This document shows positions 6,193-7,657 of a stretch of 7,657 nucleotides of DNA, in pieces. Source of the stretch: Thermoleophilia bacterium (GTDB lineage: Bacteria; Actinomycetota; Thermoleophilia; Miltoncostaeales; Miltoncostaeaceae); contig JAOTZF010000083.1 of NCBI GenBank assembly GCA_029861485.1, positions 1 to 7,657 on the forward strand. The letters are read 5' to 3'. A model generated the notes under the pieces. That model worked only from the letters and a program-made list of their open reading frames with translations. It did not search any database and was not told the DNA's origin. Both the position numbers and the translations under genes were made by a program. How positions within the stretch are numbered: position 1 is the stretch's first letter; every line of letters begins with the position of its first letter.

Positions 6193-7106
6193 GTGCCGCT
6201 CCCGCGGTGCACGTAGTCGGTCTACGCAAGCGGTACGGAACCGTCGTGGCCGTCGACGGGGTCGACCTCACGGTCGAGACCGGCAGCTGTGTGGGACTGC
6301 TCGGTCCGAACGGTGCGGGGAAGACCACGGCGCTGCGCATCTTGAGCTGCCTCGCGACGCGGGATGCGGGCGAGGTCAGCGTCCTCGGCCTGGATCCTGC
6401 GCGCGAGCCGCGCGCCCTGAAGCGTCGCCTCGGCGTAGTCACGCAGGACAACACGCTGGACCTCGAGCTGACCGTGCGGGAGAACCTCGTAGTGTTCGCG
6501 CGGTACTTCGGCATACGCGATGCAGACGCGATGCGTCGTACCGAGGAACTCCTGCAATTCATGGAAATCTCGGAGCGGGCTGAGCATCGCGTGGACAGGC
6601 TCTCCGGCGGGATGCAGCGGCGGCTACAGATCGCGCGCGCGTTGGTGAGCGATCCAGAGCTCGTGGTGCTCGACGAGCCGACGACGGGGCTCGATCCCCA
6701 TGCCCGGCACATCGTCTGGGAGCGCCTGCGGCGGCTCCGCGCGGACGGTGCGACGCTGCTGCTGACGACGCACTACATGGACGAGGCGGCGCAGCTGTGC
6801 GATCGCGTCGCGATCATGAACGCGGGGCGGGTCATCGCCGAGGGCCCCCCTGAGCAGCTGGTGGCGCGCACGGTGGGCGCCTGGGCCGGCACGATCAGAG
6901 CGCCCGCGGAGCCGCTACTGCGCGCCGCGAACGGCGGCCCGATCGCGGCGCATCGCCTGGGAGACGAGCTTGTCGCGATCTTCGGACCTTCGCACGACGC
7001 GCTCGCGCAGTTCGCCGGCGACCGCGGCTTGGAGCTGAGCCGCCCCGCGAGCCTGGAGGATGTGTTCCTCGTGCTGACCGGCGCTCAGCTCGGCGAGGAC
7101 GCCTAG
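6189..7106 (+). CDS. ABC transporter ATP-binding protein, DrrA/NodI type (ABC-2 exporter family)
   Basis: This 305-residue cytoplasmic ATPase would energise an ABC-2 type exporter of lipids, glycans or drugs. All nucleotide-binding motifs are intact: A-loop Y16, Walker A 'GPNGAGKTT' (39-47), Q-loop Q86 in 'VVTQDNTLDLELTVRENL', signature 'LSGGMQRR' (138-145), Walker B 'LVVLDE' (158-163), D-loop 'TTGLDP' and switch His195. The 'DNTLD-LTVRENL' stretch and the C-terminal 'SLEDVFLVLTG' are typical of the NodI/DrrA/CcmA-like group. The extra C-terminal domain (about 225-305) is short and lacks the carbohydrate-binding beta-sandwich of Wzt-type exporters. No permease gene lies beside it: the upstream gene is a MurJ-like protein and the downstream gene is tatC on the other strand. 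GTG 6189 overlaps the preceding TGA by four bases, and a weak GAAGG lies eleven bases upstream. Substrate unknown. Confidence 0.92.
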   Translation: MSAAPAVHVVGLRKRYGTVVAVDGVDLTVETGSCVGLLGPNGAGKTTALRILSCLATRDAGEVSVLGLDPAREPRALKRRLGVVTQDNTLDLELTVRENLVVFARYFGIRDADAMRRTEELLQFMEISERAEHRVDRLSGGMQRRLQIARALVSDPELVVLDEPTTGLDPHARHIVWERLRRLRADGATLLLTTHYMDEAAQLCDRVAIMNAGRVIAEGPPEQLVARTVGAWAGTIRAPAEPLLRAANGGPIAAHRLGDELVAIFGPSHDALAQFAGDRGLELSRPASLEDVFLVLTGAQLGEDA

Positions 7107-7657
7107 CCGGGGGAGCTGCCCTCCGGCTCGCGATCGCCGACCCAACGGTCGCGGACCCAGAGCGGCGGCCCCCCGAAGGCCGCGGCGAGCCAGATCCCCA
7201 CCTGATAAAGGATCAGCTGCGGGATCATGAGCAAGAACATGCTGAAGGGATCCCCACCGGGAAGGATGGCGGCGATCGTGGCGATGACGACGATGGCCAC
7301 CCGCCACTGCTTTCGGTACATGTCGGCGGTCACGACGCCCATGCGCGCCAGCGCCAGCATCGCAACCGGGACCTCGAAGATCAGACCGGCGCCCAGGAGC
7401 AACGTGGTGGCGAACGAGAAATACTCGCCCGCGCGCAGCTGGGTGTCGAACGTTCCGGCGCCGAAGTCCAGGAGGAAGTTCAGGGCCACCGGCAAGACGA
7501 TGAAGTAGCCGAAGGCCACCCCGGCCAGGAACAGCGAGCTCACACCGGCGACGACGAGGAGCATGATCCTGCGCGACTGGTTGGCCACGGCCGGAATCAC
7601 GAAGGCATAGAGCTGGTAGCACCAGATCGGCACGGAGGCGATGATCGCGGCCCAGAA
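7103..7657 (-). CDS. tatC: Sec-independent protein translocase TatC, C-terminal part (5' end outside window)
   Basis: 184 residues are visible, read leftwards from the window end without a start; the GTG at 7633-7631 is internal. TatC is the polytopic receptor of the twin-arginine export system, binding the signal peptide with TatA/B partners. Recognised family blocks are 'PIWCYQLYAFVIPA', 'VAFGYFIVLPVALNFLLDF', 'EYFSFATTLLLGAGLIFEVPVAMLALARMGVV', the cytoplasmic 'YRKQWR' and 'LPGGDPFSMFLLMIPQLILYQVGIW'. These cover the last four or so of the six membrane helices; TM1, the first periplasmic loop and most of TM2 are missing. The position of E. coli F94 is kept, while the E103 position reads Ser ('NQSRR' instead of 'HERR') and the LFE/LYE glutamate near the end reads Gln. 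The tail 'REPEGSSPG' is short. The stop TAG shares four bases with the stop of the converging ABC gene. Unrelated in function to the glycan genes. Confidence 0.93.
   Translation of the reverse strand, partial: FWAAIIASVPIWCYQLYAFVIPAVANQSRRIMLLVVAGVSSLFLAGVAFGYFIVLPVALNFLLDFGAGTFDTQLRAGEYFSFATTLLLGAGLIFEVPVAMLALARMGVVTADMYRKQWRVAIVVIATIAAILPGGDPFSMFLLMIPQLILYQVGIWLAAAFGGPPLWVRDRWVGDREPEGSSPG
7105..7128. terminator. GC-rich hairpin at the convergent gene junction (possible bidirectional terminator)
   Basis: AGCCGGGGG (7105-7113) pairs with CCCTCCGGCT (7119-7128) over nine base pairs with one bulged T (7122) and the loop AGCTG. It begins inside the ABC gene stop codon and lies in the last codons of tatC. 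There is no T-run on either side, so termination is inferred from the stem strength and from its position exactly between two converging genes. Confidence 0.45.

Noticed and set aside
6850..7100. Wzt-type carbohydrate-binding domain at the C-terminus of the ABC ATPase
   Set aside because: The region is only about 80 residues and ends with the DrrA-like 'SLEDVFLVLTG'. The Wzt sandwich domain is longer and not seen.

Overview
The window is GC-rich and gene-dense, with GTG, TTG and ATG starts, stop-start overlaps and almost no intergenic DNA. It also holds a TatC with the 'PGGDP' sequence I associate with actinobacterial TatCs. Together these suggest a high-GC Gram-positive lineage (Actinomycetota). 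A deep branch such as Thermoleophilia is possible, from the style of the propeller proteins and the leaderless-looking promoter, but that placement is an inference from memory of the families.

Layout, left to right. (1) 1-1108, plus strand: the C-terminal half of a GT4-type glycosyltransferase (its 5' end is outside the window), overlapping a PglC/WcaJ-type phosphoglycosyl transferase that would start lipid-linked glycan synthesis. (2) 1109-1164: a 56-base gap holding a short GC-rich hairpin and a TANNNT box nine bases before the next GTG. (3) 1165-7106, plus strand: five tightly packed genes, probably one operon. They are a Wzz-like chain-length/co-polymerase protein without a kinase domain, a lipoprotein beta-propeller, a second membrane-anchored beta-propeller that is clearly its paralogue, a MurJ/MviN-family multispanning flippase and a DrrA/NodI-type ABC ATPase. 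Junctions are -8, -20, +7 and -4 bases, so translational coupling is likely. (4) 7103-7657, minus strand: the C-terminal part of tatC, converging on the ABC gene so that the two stop codons share the palindrome CTAG.

Read as a pathway, an initiating sugar-phosphate transferase and a glycosyltransferase build a polyprenyl-linked glycan, a MurJ-family protein could flip it, and the Wzz-like protein could set its length. The two extracytoplasmic propellers are the unexplained part. They are two 8-bladed, membrane-tethered, PQQ-propeller-like proteins with the same blade spacing and the same non-structural motifs, placed between chain-length control and flipping. I see no PQQ-enzyme features. My best guess is a paired scaffold or glycan-binding module for surface polysaccharide assembly, and this is the most interesting candidate for an undescribed system here. 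The divergent MurJ-like protein, which appears to lack two arginines essential in E. coli MurJ, fits a flippase specialised for something other than lipid II. No RNA genes, insertion sequences, CRISPR arrays or long DNA repeats were seen, and no stretch over 300 bases lacks a gene.
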